A DNA stretch of 55,136 nt from an uncultured Pelagibacteraceae bacterium. Lineage in GTDB: Bacteria > Pseudomonadota > Alphaproteobacteria > Pelagibacterales > Pelagibacteraceae. The translations under genes and the position numbers were made by a program. Where the stretch lies: NCBI GenBank assembly GCA_902615045.1, contig CACMNP010000005.1, positions 1 through 55,136 on the forward strand. Direction: 5' to 3'. Below are positions 25,424 through 35,060 of this stretch, piece after piece (position 1 is the stretch's first letter; the number at the start of each line of letters is the position of its first letter). The notes beneath the pieces were generated by a model that saw only the letters and a program-made list of their open reading frames with translations, did no database searches and had not been told where the DNA came from.

Positions 25424-26847
25424 TGACTAAAGCTTTTACACCTAATATTAAATCTAAAAGAGGAAAAGACTTAACAAAATACGTTGCTAACTTTGTTCAC
25501 AAAACAAAATTTAAAAATATTCCAAAAGAAGTTGTTGAGTTAGCAAAAAAACATATTTTGGATGGTTTTGGTTTAGCATTATCAGGCTCTGTTGCAAGAA
25601 CAGGTAATTACTTATTTGCACATATCAAAAAAAGTTCAGCAAAAGGGAAGGCAACAGTTATTGGTTCAAAAATGAAGGTTCCAACGCACTTTGCAGCTTT
25701 GGCAAATGGTGTAGGAATACATTCTGACGATTACGATGATACGCAATTAGCTGTAGCAAAAGATAGGGTTTATGGGTTATTAACACATCCTACTGCACCT
25801 TGCTTGCCAAGCGCTTTTGCGGAAGGTGAAGTAAATAAAATTAATGGAAAAGATTTTTTAAACTCATATTTAATTGGTGTAGATGTAGAATGTAAAATAT
25901 CTGAAGCCATGTCTCCGCGTCATTATCAACATGGTTTTCACTCAACAGCAACCTGTGGAACTTTTGCTTCTGCTTCTGCTGCAGCTAAAATTAGAAAATA
26001 TGATCATAACAAAATTTTAAGATCTTTAGGGATTGCGGCCTCTCTTAGCGCTGGATTAAGAGAAAATTTTGGAACAATGACAAAACCACTGCACGCAGGT
26101 AGAGCGGCAGAGAGTGGAGTGATAGCTTGTGATTTAGTAAGATATGGTTGGTCTTCAACTGATAAAATTTTAGAATCTCCAAGAGGTTTCTTTCAAGCCC
26201 ATGGAGGTGGATACGATATTAACTCATTAAAAGGTAAACTTGGAAGACCATGGACATTTAAATCTCCAGGTATTTCTATTAAACCACATCCTTGTGGTTC
26301 TTTAACCCACCCTGGGATGACAAAGATGTTAGAGTTAATTAAAAAGTATGACATTAAGCCAGAACAAGTGGTTAAAGTTGATGTTGGCACAAACCATAAC
26401 ATGCAAAATGCTTTGATACATCATCGACCAAAAAATGAGTTTCAAGCTAAATTTAGTATGGAGTATTCTATGGCAATACTTTTAATTGATAGAAGAGCAT
26501 ACATTCCTGAATATCAAGATAAAAGAATTAATAAATCTGATGTCCAACAAATGCTTAAAAAAGTGAACTTTTATAAAAACAAAATAGCTGAGGCCGCGGG
26601 TTACGACAAAATGACAACTATAATAGATATTTATTTAAAAAATGGCAAAAAGATATCTGGGAGAGGTGATTTTGGAAAAGGTAGTCCAGCAATACCAATG
26701 ACTTACGACGAAGTTGCAGATAAGTTTTTAGGTTGTACAGAATTTGCTAAATGGCCTTTATCTAAATCTAAAAAAATTATTGAAACAGTAAGGAACTTAG
26801 AAAAAGTTAAGGATATTAGAATATTAGGAAAGTTATTATCAAAATAG
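25423..26847 (+). CDS. MmgE/PrpD family protein (2-methylcitrate dehydratase-like)
   Basis: The 474-residue protein belongs to the MmgE/PrpD fold. It has HILDGFGLALSGS near residue 45, ANGVGIHSDDYDDTQLA near residue 94 where the acidic cluster marks the active site, HPTAPCLPSAFA near residue 124, LHAGRAAESGVIA near residue 224, and KPHPCGSLTHPG near residue 286. The family includes 2-methylcitrate dehydratase, cis-aconitate decarboxylase and iminodisuccinate-type lyases. It is distinct from the 500-residue paralogue at 28868 and is cotranscribed with a TTT transporter, so it may process the imported acid. The 3' end abuts prpC tail to tail with no gap. Confidence 0.88.
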   Translation: MTKAFTPNIKSKRGKDLTKYVANFVHKTKFKNIPKEVVELAKKHILDGFGLALSGSVARTGNYLFAHIKKSSAKGKATVIGSKMKVPTHFAALANGVGIHSDDYDDTQLAVAKDRVYGLLTHPTAPCLPSAFAEGEVNKINGKDFLNSYLIGVDVECKISEAMSPRHYQHGFHSTATCGTFASASAAAKIRKYDHNKILRSLGIAASLSAGLRENFGTMTKPLHAGRAAESGVIACDLVRYGWSSTDKILESPRGFFQAHGGGYDINSLKGKLGRPWTFKSPGISIKPHPCGSLTHPGMTKMLELIKKYDIKPEQVVKVDVGTNHNMQNALIHHRPKNEFQAKFSMEYSMAILLIDRRAYIPEYQDKRINKSDVQQMLKKVNFYKNKIAEAAGYDKMTTIIDIYLKNGKKISGRGDFGKGSPAIPMTYDEVADKFLGCTEFAKWPLSKSKKIIETVRNLEKVKDIRILGKLLSK

Positions 26848-27972
26848 TTATCTTTGATTTAAAAGCATAACTTTTCGATATTTGCTACCTTTGTATTTAG
26901 CTAATGGTCTTATTAATTTATTAGATGAATGTTGTTCCATTATATGAGCCGACCATCCAGTAATTCTTGAAATTACAAATATTGGTGTAAAGAAATCTGT
27001 ATCAAAACCCATTAGATGATAAGTAGGTCCTGTTGGGTAATCTACGTTTGGATGAATATTCTTTTTACTAATCATTACTCTTTCAACAATATCGTAAATC
27101 TTTAAAAACTTTTTATCTTTTTTAATTTTAGCAACCTTTTTGAAATACTCTTTCATGGTTGGAACTCTAGAGTCACCACTTTTATAGACTCTATGACCAA
27201 AACCCATCACAACTTCTTTTTTCTTTAATGCATTATTGATCCATTTTAAAGCATTCTCAGGTTTTTTAATTTTATTCATCATATGCATGACCTCTTCATT
27301 TGCTCCACCATGTAATGGTCCTTTTAGACTAGCTATAGCACCTGTTATAGCACCATGAATGTCAGATAAACTACTTGTTATAGTTCTAGCTGTAAAAGTT
27401 GAAACATTAAAACTGTGCTCTGCGTATAAAATTAAAGATACATCAAAAGCTTTTACAATTTCTTTTTGAGGTACTTTTCCAAAACACATGTAGAAAAAGT
27501 TTTCTGCAAAAGTTAATTCTTTTTTTGGTTTAATAATCTTTTTACCTTTTCGAATTCTATAAAACGCTGCTAAAGCAGTTGGAGTTTTGGCTAAAATTCT
27601 TAGAGCTTTTCTTGTATTTGCTTCCTGAGAATTATCTGTAGTTTCTTTATCTTCTAATCCCATTACACTAACTGCTGTTCTAGCAACATCCATGGGATGA
27701 GACTTTTTTGGCATGTGTTTGATTATTTCGTAAAGATTTTTTGATAAATCTCTATGTCCTCTCTCAATTTTTTCAAATTGTCTTAGCTCAATACTATTTG
27801 GTAAATCACCTTTTAAAATAAGATATGCAGCTTCTTCAAATCTACAAAATTCGCACAGATCTTGTACAGCATAACCCCTATAAGTTAATGAGTTAATCTC
27901 AGGCATAACTTTAGAAACTTCTGTTTCATCAACAACAATTCCTAATAAACCTTTCTTTACTTCTTCACTCAT
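26848..27972 (-). CDS. prpC: 2-methylcitrate synthase / citrate synthase family
   Basis: The 374 residues match the short type II-like citrate synthases of the methylcitrate cycle. Motifs are YRGYAVQDL near residue 32, GPLHGGANEEVM near residue 219 with a catalytic His, VMGFGHRVYKSGDSR near residue 255 with the second His, and VDYPTGPTYHLMG near residue 310 with the catalytic Asp. It would condense propionyl-CoA with oxaloacetate. Assignment to methylcitrate rather than citrate rests on the adjacent prpB and prpD. It is the last gene of the operon prpD-prpB-prpC, and its start overlaps the prpB stop by one base. Confidence 0.9.
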   Translation of the reverse strand: MSEEVKKGLLGIVVDETEVSKVMPEINSLTYRGYAVQDLCEFCRFEEAAYLILKGDLPNSIELRQFEKIERGHRDLSKNLYEIIKHMPKKSHPMDVARTAVSVMGLEDKETTDNSQEANTRKALRILAKTPTALAAFYRIRKGKKIIKPKKELTFAENFFYMCFGKVPQKEIVKAFDVSLILYAEHSFNVSTFTARTITSSLSDIHGAITGAIASLKGPLHGGANEEVMHMMNKIKKPENALKWINNALKKKEVVMGFGHRVYKSGDSRVPTMKEYFKKVAKIKKDKKFLKIYDIVERVMISKKNIHPNVDYPTGPTYHLMGFDTDFFTPIFVISRITGWSAHIMEQHSSNKLIRPLAKYKGSKYRKVMLLNQR

Positions 27973-28868
27973 TATTCATGTCCCTCAGTACTAAAATTAT
28001 ATATTTTTTCGTCTAAAGAGTTGTATTTTTCATACTCAACTAGATCATATAATCTTTTTCTAGTTTGCATCTTATCTATAATATTATTTTGATGTCCATC
28101 CGCAAAAATGGCACGTAGACCATCCTCAACACTTTTCATCGCTAATCTTTGTGTAGTAACTGGATAAATTACAATATTGTAACCAAGCTCTTCTAATTGT
28201 TGAAAATCTAGCAACTTGGATTTTCCAAACTCAGTCATATTAGCTAAAAGATAACAATCTAGTGATTTTCTAACTTTTTCAAACTCAGACTCATCTTTTA
28301 ATGCTTCTGGAAAAACAATCTCTGCGCCGGCGTCAATATAAGATTTGCAACGATCAATCATCTTATCAATTCCTTCTACACTTTTAGCATCGGAACGTGC
28401 AATGATTTTAAATTGTTTGTCTGATCTCGCTTCTACACATTCTTTAATTTTTTTTGTCATATCCTCTTTTGATATCAACTCTTTATTGTCTAGATGGCCA
28501 CATCTTTTCTGTTCTATCTGATCTTCTAAATGAATTGCTGAAATACCAAAATTTTCAAATGTTTGAACAGTTTCTTTACAAGATTTAAAACCTGTATCGA
28601 CATCAACAATGGTCGGAAGATTTGTAACACGTGCAATTTGCTTTGATCTGTTACTGACATCATTAAGAGTTGTTAATCCTATATCTGGATAACCCAAATC
28701 ATTAGACATAACACCTCCAGATACATAAACTCCATCATATCCAATTTCTTCAATAACTTTTGCTGTTAATGGATTATATGCACCTGGTATTCTTAAAATT
28801 TTATTTGATTTTAGTTTATTATCTAAATCAATTCTTTTCTCTTCAGGTTTTTTTTCAACAAAGTGCAC
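27972..28868 (-). CDS. prpB: 2-methylisocitrate lyase (isocitrate lyase / PEP mutase family)
   Basis: The 298-residue TIM-barrel protein has the PrpB hallmarks. VYVSGGVMSNDLGYPDIGL is near residue 48, VDVDTGF near residue 89 holds the Mg ligands, and the catalytic Cys loop is KRCGHLDNKELIS near residue 121. RSDAKSVEGID follows near residue 158. It cleaves 2-methylisocitrate to pyruvate and succinate in the cytoplasm. It is coupled by one-base overlaps to prpD upstream and prpC downstream. Confidence 0.92.
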   Translation of the reverse strand: MHFVEKKPEEKRIDLDNKLKSNKILRIPGAYNPLTAKVIEEIGYDGVYVSGGVMSNDLGYPDIGLTTLNDVSNRSKQIARVTNLPTIVDVDTGFKSCKETVQTFENFGISAIHLEDQIEQKRCGHLDNKELISKEDMTKKIKECVEARSDKQFKIIARSDAKSVEGIDKMIDRCKSYIDAGAEIVFPEALKDESEFEKVRKSLDCYLLANMTEFGKSKLLDFQQLEELGYNIVIYPVTTQRLAMKSVEDGLRAIFADGHQNNIIDKMQTRKRLYDLVEYEKYNSLDEKIYNFSTEGHE

Positions 28869-30370
28869 TAGAATATTCCTTTTTTATGATTCGATTTTAA
28901 GTATCTTCTACTTACTTCAATATTTAGTTTTGTAAGCTGATTATTTTTTAATTTTTTCAAATTTTGAACATCTTTTAAAAATCTATCACTTTCTTTTTTA
29001 GAAATAATACTTTCTGTTAAAATTTTAAATTTATTTATATAATCTTTTCTTTTAAAAGGTCTTTTGCCATAAGGATGAGCATCTGCTCTTTCTAATTCCT
29101 CAATAATTTTTTTCCCATTATTTAATGTTACTATAACCTTTGCACCAAAAGATTTCTTTTTTGGATCAGGATCATGGTATTTCTTTGTCCATTTTTTATC
29201 CTCATGAGTTTTAATGGATCTCCATATTTTAATTGTACTTTTTTTATTAGCTCTCTTTTTAGTATAAGACTTTACATGATGCCAATCTGCATCTTCTAAA
29301 GCTACTGCAAAAATATACATTATTGAGTGATCTAAAGTTTCTCTACTAGCATTCGGATCCATTTTTTGTGGATCATTAGCTCCAGTTCCTATTACATAAT
29401 GAGTATGATGACTTGTATATATATCTATTTTTTTAATTGTATTTAAATTATCAATTTTTTTATTAAGTGCTTTTGCAATATCAATTAATGCTTGAGCTTG
29501 ATATTCTGCAGAATATTCTTTTGTATATGTTTCGAGAATGGCTTTCTTTTCTTCGTTCTTTTTAGGCAAAGGAACAAAATATTTAGCATTTTTTCCATCT
29601 AATATCCTTGCAATTACACTGTCTTCACCTTCATAAATAGGACTCGGAGCTCCTTCACCTCTCATCGTTCTATCTACAGCTTCAATTGCCAATTTTCCTG
29701 CATGAGCTGGAGCATAAGCCTTCCAACTTGAAATCTCACCTTTTCTTGATTGTCTTGTTGAAACACTCACATGTAATGCTTGTTGAACACTTTGATAAAT
29801 AGTTTCTGTATTTAATTTTAACATAGATCCAATACCAGCAGCAACACTTGGTCCCAAGTGAGCGATATGATCAACTTTGTGTTTATGAAGACAAATAGCT
29901 TTTACAAGATTAACTTGAACTTCATAAGCAGTTATAATTCCTCTTAATAAATCATTTCCATTTTTTTTTAATTGTTGTGCCACTGCTAAAAGAGCAGGAA
30001 TATTATCACCAGGATGGCTGTAATCAGCCGCTAGAAATGTATCATGAAAATCTAATTCTCTAACGGCAGTTCCATTTGCCCACGCAGCCCATTCACAATC
30101 AAATTTAAGTTTTGAATTTATGCCAAAAAGATTAGCTCCATTTTTTCTAATATGTTTTTTTGCCATTTCTCTTGCAGATATTACAGGTCTTCTATTTAAG
30201 GAAGCTATAGCGACAGAAGCGTTATCAATAATTCTATTAATAACCATTTCTACCGAATTTTTATTTAATCTAGCATTATCACTTGCTATCTCTGCTATTT
30301 TCCAAGCAAGCTGTTTCTTCTTTGGAAGATTTATTTTTGATGGATATACTTTAATTGTATGTAATAACAA
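28868..30370 (-). CDS. prpD: 2-methylcitrate dehydratase (PrpD family)
   Basis: The 500-residue MmgE/PrpD protein shows [30 protein letters not shown] near residue 91, including the D-F-H-D active-site signature, [15 protein letters not shown] near residue 223, and [22 protein letters not shown] near residue 338, all typical of true PrpD. It dehydrates 2-methylcitrate. The start is a TTG at 30370, supported by an AGGAG site (complement of 30376-30380) five bases upstream and by the lack of a better start. It heads the operon prpDBC. No regulator gene is adjacent. Confidence 0.92.
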   Translation of the reverse strand: MLLHTIKVYPSKINLPKKKQLAWKIAEIASDNARLNKNSVEMVINRIIDNASVAIASLNRRPVISAREMAKKHIRKNGANLFGINSKLKFDCEWAAWANGTAVRELDFHDTFLAADYSHPGDNIPALLAVAQQLKKNGNDLLRGIITAYEVQVNLVKAICLHKHKVDHIAHLGPSVAAGIGSMLKLNTETIYQSVQQALHVSVSTRQSRKGEISSWKAYAPAHAGKLAIEAVDRTMRGEGAPSPIYEGEDSVIARILDGKNAKYFVPLPKKNEEKKAILETYTKEYSAEYQAQALIDIAKALNKKIDNLNTIKKIDIYTSHHTHYVIGTGANDPQKMDPNASRETLDHSIMYIFAVALEDADWHHVKSYTKKRANKKSTIKIWRSIKTHEDKKWTKKYHDPDPKKKSFGAKVIVTLNNGKKIIEELERADAHPYGKRPFKRKDYINKFKILTESIISKKESDRFLKDVQNLKKLKNNQLTKLNIEVSRRYLKSNHKKGIF

Positions 30371-30423
30371 AATAACTCCTAATTTGTGATTTTGTTTTAA
30401 TAGTTAAAATAAATTAATCAATA

Positions 30424-31104
30424 TTAAAGATATTGAGATACAATTTTTTCAATACCTACAAAGTCTTTTATTAAGTGATTATGATAAATTTCATCAATAT
30501 TTTTTTCAGTATATCCATCCTCTAATAAAATCATTGGAATATCTGCTGCTTTAGCTGCATTTGCATCCGACTCACTATCACCGATCATAATTGATTTATT
30601 TCTACTACCATCTAAAATTTCTATGATTGTTGTTATATGTCTCGGATCAGGTTTACAATAATCAAAAGTATTATAACCTGCAACATAATCGAAGTAATCA
30701 TATATCCCAATTTTTTTTAAAAGATCTACTGCAAGATGTTCGGTTTTATTCGTGCATACAGCCATTGATATATTTTTTTTTTTACACCAATTTAAAAAAT
30801 CTTTTACACCAGGCATCAGAGTACTTTCATTTAAAATATTTTTTCCATAATAAGAAATAAATTCATCTGTCATTTCATTTTTAATTTTCTCATTAATCGA
30901 AGTTAATTCTTTTTTGGCCTGGCTCCATATAGATCTACCAATCATTGCTCCAGCTCCTTGACCAACAGTATTTTTAAGTTCATCAAGAGATTTTGTGGGG
31001 TATCCAAATTTCTTCATAACATGGTTATGAGCAAGCATTAGATCAGGTGCTGTGTCTACTAACGTACCATCTAAATCAAAAAGAATTGTGAATTTTTGTG
31101 TCAT
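30424..31104 (-). CDS. gph: HAD-family hydrolase, phosphoglycolate phosphatase-like
   Basis: The 226-residue HAD phosphatase has motif I FDLDGTLVDTAPDL at residues 9-22, motif II VCTNKT near residue 115, motif III Lys in the YCKPDPRH region near residue 150, and motif IV MIGDSESDANAA near residue 173. A helical cap of the Gph type lies between motifs I and II. It would dephosphorylate phosphoglycolate or a similar small phosphate ester. It sits alone on the minus strand, 53 nt from prpD and divergent from the GlmU-like gene. Confidence 0.85.
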   Translation of the reverse strand: MTQKFTILFDLDGTLVDTAPDLMLAHNHVMKKFGYPTKSLDELKNTVGQGAGAMIGRSIWSQAKKELTSINEKIKNEMTDEFISYYGKNILNESTLMPGVKDFLNWCKKKNISMAVCTNKTEHLAVDLLKKIGIYDYFDYVAGYNTFDYCKPDPRHITTIIEILDGSRNKSIMIGDSESDANAAKAADIPMILLEDGYTEKNIDEIYHNHLIKDFVGIEKIVSQYL

Positions 31105-31173
31105 TTAAAAAGTATTAATAAGAAATAAATTGTGAATTAATTAAATTAATACCCAGTTATATACAACTATCTA

Positions 31174-31782
31174 ATGAATAGTCAAAATTTACAAAATAAA
31201 CTTAGAGATAAATTTTTAAAAAAAGGTGTCAAAATGAAGGGGCCTGAAACAGTTTTTTTTTCTAAAGACACTAAAATTGGAAAAAACGTAGAGATAGAAC
31301 CTTATGTTGTGTTTGCCGATAAAGTGAAAATAGGAAACAATGTAAAAATTTTATCTTTCTCTCATCTTGAGGGTGTTAGTATAGATAATAACGTAAGTGT
31401 AGGTCCATATGCACGTTTAAGACCTGGAACAAAAATAAAGTCGGGTTCAAAAATAGGAAATTTTGTTGAAGTAAAAAAAAGTACAATAAATAGAAGTTCT
31501 AAAATCAATCATTTATCATATATTGGTGATGCTCAAGTAGGAAGAAATGTTAATATTGGAGCAGGCACAATAACTTGTAACTACGATGGAAGAAAAAAAA
31601 GTAAAACAAACATCAAAGATAAAGTGTTCGTAGGTTCAAATACATCTTTAGTGGCACCAGTTACTTTAAGTGAAAAAAGTGTTATAGGTGCAGGATCAGT
31701 AATCACAAAAAATGTGGCTAAAGGATCACTAGCATTAACAAGATCAAAACAGCAAGAAAAAAAAAATTATAAAAGAAAATAA
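31174..31782 (+). CDS. glmU: Stand-alone GlmU C-terminal domain: glucosamine-1-phosphate N-acetyltransferase
   Basis: The 202-residue product corresponds to only the C-terminal half of GlmU. It opens in the linker ([14 protein letters not shown], cf. LAGVMLRDPARF in full-length enzymes) and continues as a left-handed beta helix. Acetyltransferase residues are present: Arg81 in YARLRPG, Lys101/102 in VEVKKS, catalytic His113 and Tyr116 in NHLSYIGDA, and the TCNYDGRKK loop. The N-terminal uridylyltransferase domain is absent. An ATG at 31174 follows a 69-nt AT-rich gap with no upstream in-frame coding potential. It is 6 nt before glmS, so glucosamine-6-P synthesis and acetylation are coupled. 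Confidence 0.9.
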   Translation: MNSQNLQNKLRDKFLKKGVKMKGPETVFFSKDTKIGKNVEIEPYVVFADKVKIGNNVKILSFSHLEGVSIDNNVSVGPYARLRPGTKIKSGSKIGNFVEVKKSTINRSSKINHLSYIGDAQVGRNVNIGAGTITCNYDGRKKSKTNIKDKVFVGSNTSLVAPVTLSEKSVIGAGSVITKNVAKGSLALTRSKQQEKKNYKRK

Positions 31783-31788
31783 AAATTA

Positions 31789-33609
31789 ATGTGTGGAATA
31801 GTTGGAATTACTAGCTCTAAAGAGGTTACTCCTAGAATTATAAGTTCATTAAAAAAACTTGAGTATAGAGGCTACGACTCTGCAGGTATAGCAACTCTTT
31901 CAGAAGGAAATATAAATGAAGTAAAGTGTGAGGGTAGAGTAGACGCTTTAGAGAAAAACATTATACAAACTAAAATATCTGGCTCTATCGGTATTGGGCA
32001 CGTAAGATGGGCAACGCATGGAAAACCTAGCTCAATTAACGCACATCCTCATTCATCAGAAGATGTATCTGTAGTTCATAATGGTATAATCGAAAATTCA
32101 ACAATTCTTAAAAAGGTATTAGAAAATAAAGGTTATAAGTTTAAATCCCAAACAGATACAGAAGTAATTGTTCATTTAGTAACTGATTATTTAAAAAAAA
32201 ATAATCTTAAAAATACAATTATAAAAGTTTTAAAAAAATTACACGGTAGTTTTGCGCTAGGAATAATATTCAAAGACCAACCAGACTTAATAGTTGGGGC
32301 AAGAAGAGGCTCTCCTCTTGCAGTTGGTTATGGTCCAAATGAACACTACCTTGGTTCAGACTCTTATGCATTAAAGTCAATGACTAATAAAATTTCATAT
32401 TTAAATGATGGAGAATTTTGCATATTAAAAAAAGATCAGGTTGAATTTTTTGATACTGATGGAACTAAAGTAAACAAAAAAATTTTAAATCTTTCTAAGG
32501 ATGATCAAAATTATGAAAAAGGCGATTACAAATATTATATGGCCAAAGAAATAGACGAGCAGCCGATTACCTTAAAAAATTGTGTAAATGAGTATATCGA
32601 CAAACATAACAAAGAAATAAATATTTATAATTTTCCCTGGAAAATCAATGAGATTTCATCAGTAATTTTAATTGGATGTGGAACAGCATATCATTCATGC
32701 CTTGTTGCTAAGTATTGGTTTGAGCAAAATACCAGGTTAGATGTGAGTGTTGATATAGCTTCAGAGTTTAGATACCGAAAAATCAAATTTAAAAAAGATT
32801 GTCTTTATGTGTTTGTTTCTCAATCAGGAGAAACTGCAGATACATTTGCTGCGTTAGATTTGTGCAAAAAAAATAATGTCAAAACATGTGCTGTCGTAAA
32901 TGTTGTTGAAAGTTCAATTGCAAGAGACGCAGATCTAGTTTTACCAATTCATTGTGGTCCGGAAGTTGGAGTTGCTTCTACAAAGGCTTTTTTAGGACAA
33001 ATGTTAGTTCTTTATTTATTATGTACTAAACTTTCTTATGAACAAAAATCAATTAATAAAAAGGATTATCAAAAGAAGATAAAAGATTTGTTATCTTTAT
33101 CTAAATCAGCAAAAAATACTCTTAATATTGAAGATAAAATTCAAACACTTGGAAAAGATTTTGCTAATTCTAAAGGATCAATGTTTTTGGGGAGAGGTTA
33201 TTCATATCCAATTGCACTTGAAGGTGCTTTAAAACTAAAAGAGCTTGCTTATGTTCATGCCGAAGGTTATCCAGCAGGGGAAATGAAGCATGGACCTCTT
33301 GCACTAATAGAAGAAGGTATGCCTGTAGTGGTAATTGCTCCAAGAGATGAGCATTACAAAAAAACTATTTCAAATATGCAAGAAGTTATATCTAGAGGTG
33401 CAAAAGTTTTACTAATAACAAATAAAAGTACTGATGAAATTTATTCAGAAAATATTTGGGAGCAAATAGAAGTTGATGCCATATCTGATGAACTTATTCC
33501 TTTTTTGACCACTATACCTTTGCAAAAGTTAGCTTATTACTCTGCATTAGATAAAGGATACGATATAGATAAACCAAGAAACTTAGCTAAATCTGTCACT
33601 GTTGAATAA
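31789..33609 (+). CDS. glmS: Glutamine-fructose-6-phosphate aminotransferase (isomerizing)
   Basis: The 606 residues are full length. Cys2 of the MCGIVG start is the N-terminal nucleophile of the glutaminase domain, which also has YRGYDSAGIA near residue 26 and GHVRWATHGKPS near residue 74. Two SIS sugar-isomerase domains follow, with GCGTAYHSC near residue 297, SQSGETADT near residue 344 and a C-terminal KSVTVE. It makes glucosamine-6-phosphate, entry to UDP-GlcNAc, peptidoglycan and LPS. It follows the GlmU acetyltransferase gene by 6 nt. No glmS ribozyme or sRNA-like element is seen in front of it. Confidence 0.97.
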   Translation: MCGIVGITSSKEVTPRIISSLKKLEYRGYDSAGIATLSEGNINEVKCEGRVDALEKNIIQTKISGSIGIGHVRWATHGKPSSINAHPHSSEDVSVVHNGIIENSTILKKVLENKGYKFKSQTDTEVIVHLVTDYLKKNNLKNTIIKVLKKLHGSFALGIIFKDQPDLIVGARRGSPLAVGYGPNEHYLGSDSYALKSMTNKISYLNDGEFCILKKDQVEFFDTDGTKVNKKILNLSKDDQNYEKGDYKYYMAKEIDEQPITLKNCVNEYIDKHNKEINIYNFPWKINEISSVILIGCGTAYHSCLVAKYWFEQNTRLDVSVDIASEFRYRKIKFKKDCLYVFVSQSGETADTFAALDLCKKNNVKTCAVVNVVESSIARDADLVLPIHCGPEVGVASTKAFLGQMLVLYLLCTKLSYEQKSINKKDYQKKIKDLLSLSKSAKNTLNIEDKIQTLGKDFANSKGSMFLGRGYSYPIALEGALKLKELAYVHAEGYPAGEMKHGPLALIEEGMPVVVIAPRDEHYKKTISNMQEVISRGAKVLLITNKSTDEIYSENIWEQIEVDAISDELIPFLTTIPLQKLAYYSALDKGYDIDKPRNLAKSVTVE

Positions 33610-33643
33610 ATAATAAAGTCTGTTAAAACAATTCTGAGTTGAA

Positions 33644-35023
33644 ATGAAAAATTGGAAAATAAATAGTTGGAGAAAATACCCCGTCAAACATATTCCTCAA
33701 TATGAAGATGAGAAGGAATTAGAGATGGTTTTAAATAAATTGAAAACCTTTCCTCCACTAGTTTTTGCAGGAGAAACAAGACATTTGAAAGATCAGTTGG
33801 CAATGGTCAATGATGGAAAAGCATTTCTATTACAAGGTGGTGATTGTGCAGAAAGTTTTGCAGAATTTCATCCTGATAATATAAGAGATACATTTAAGGT
33901 TATTCTTCAAATGGCATTAGTAATGACATACTCAGCTTCTTTACCTATTGTAAAACTTGGAAGAATTGCTGGACAATTTTCAAAACCAAGAAGCGCACCA
34001 ACTGAAAAACAAGGGGATAAAGAATTACCAAGTTATTTGGGAGACAATATAAATGCAATAGATTTTAATGAAAAAGCTAGAAGACCTGATCCAAAAAGAA
34101 TGTTTAAGGCCTATTCTCAATCTGCATCAACTTTAAACCTTTTAAGAGCATTTTCAAAAGGTGGTTTTGCTGACTTAAATAAGGTTCACTTATGGAATTT
34201 AGATTATATTAAGAAAAGTCCCCAAGCTAAGAAATTTAAAGAATTAGAAGATAAAATAGCAGATGCATTAGCTTTTATGGATGCTTGTGGAATTACATCT
34301 GATTTTAATAATAGATTGTACACAGTTAATTTTTGGACTTCTCATGAGGCTTTACACTTACCTTTTGAAGAAAGCATGACAAGAGTAGACTCAACCACGG
34401 GTGAATATCACGATACTTCAGCTCACTTTGTTTGGATAGGGGATAGAACAAGACAATTAGATGGAGGGCATGTTGAGTTTTGTAAAGGAATAGAAAATCC
34501 AATTGGCATCAAATGTGGTCCAACTTCTAAACCTGATGAGATTGCAAAAATATGTGAAGTTATAAATCCTAAAAACGAAAAAGGAAAAATTACTTTAATA
34601 TCAAGGTTCGGTCATCAGAATGTAGAAAAATTCTTACCAAAATTAATTAGAGGTATTAAAAAAGAGGGATTAAATGTTGTGTGGTCATGTGATCCAATGC
34701 ATGGCAATACAATTAAATCAACCACTGGTTTTAAAACTAGACCATTTAATGATGTTGTAAGTGAAGTTAAAAATGTATTTGCAGTTCATCAAGCTGAAGG
34801 TTCTTATGCTGGAGGTCTACACGTTGAAATGACAGGACAAGATGTGACAGAGTGCACAGGTGGAGCAAAAAAAATATCAGATGCAGATTTATCAAGCAGA
34901 TATCATACGCACTGTGATCCAAGATTGAACTCTGATCAAGCTATAGAATTAGCGTTTTTAATTTCAGATGAGATAAAAAAGAATAGTTTGTATTCTAAAT
35001 CTGCAATTAAAGCGGCATCTTAA
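33644..35023 (+). CDS. Class II 3-deoxy-7-phosphoheptulonate (DAHP) synthase
   Basis: The 459-residue protein is a class II (plant/AroH-II type) DAHP synthase. It contains FLLQGGDCAESFAEF near residue 62 with the metal-ligand Cys, GRIAGQFSKPRS near residue 106, EYHDTSAHFVWIGDRTRQLDGGHVEF near residue 248, and the late VVWSCDPMHGNT and GGLHVEMTGQDVTECTGG segments. It condenses PEP with erythrose 4-phosphate at the start of the shikimate pathway. No regulatory extra domain is seen. It lies 34 nt after glmS and 37 nt before nadE, so cotranscription is possible but not tight. Confidence 0.95.
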   Translation: MKNWKINSWRKYPVKHIPQYEDEKELEMVLNKLKTFPPLVFAGETRHLKDQLAMVNDGKAFLLQGGDCAESFAEFHPDNIRDTFKVILQMALVMTYSASLPIVKLGRIAGQFSKPRSAPTEKQGDKELPSYLGDNINAIDFNEKARRPDPKRMFKAYSQSASTLNLLRAFSKGGFADLNKVHLWNLDYIKKSPQAKKFKELEDKIADALAFMDACGITSDFNNRLYTVNFWTSHEALHLPFEESMTRVDSTTGEYHDTSAHFVWIGDRTRQLDGGHVEFCKGIENPIGIKCGPTSKPDEIAKICEVINPKNEKGKITLISRFGHQNVEKFLPKLIRGIKKEGLNVVWSCDPMHGNTIKSTTGFKTRPFNDVVSEVKNVFAVHQAEGSYAGGLHVEMTGQDVTECTGGAKKISDADLSSRYHTHCDPRLNSDQAIELAFLISDEIKKNSLYSKSAIKAAS

Positions 35024-35060
35024 CAGTTTAAAAATAAATTTTTTTTCTTATATTTAAATT

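Noticed and set aside
31105-31173. Remnant of the GlmU uridylyltransferase domain upstream of the acetyltransferase gene
   Set aside because: The 69-nt gap is too short, AT-rich, and no frame continues; the divergent gph gene occupies the DNA before it.
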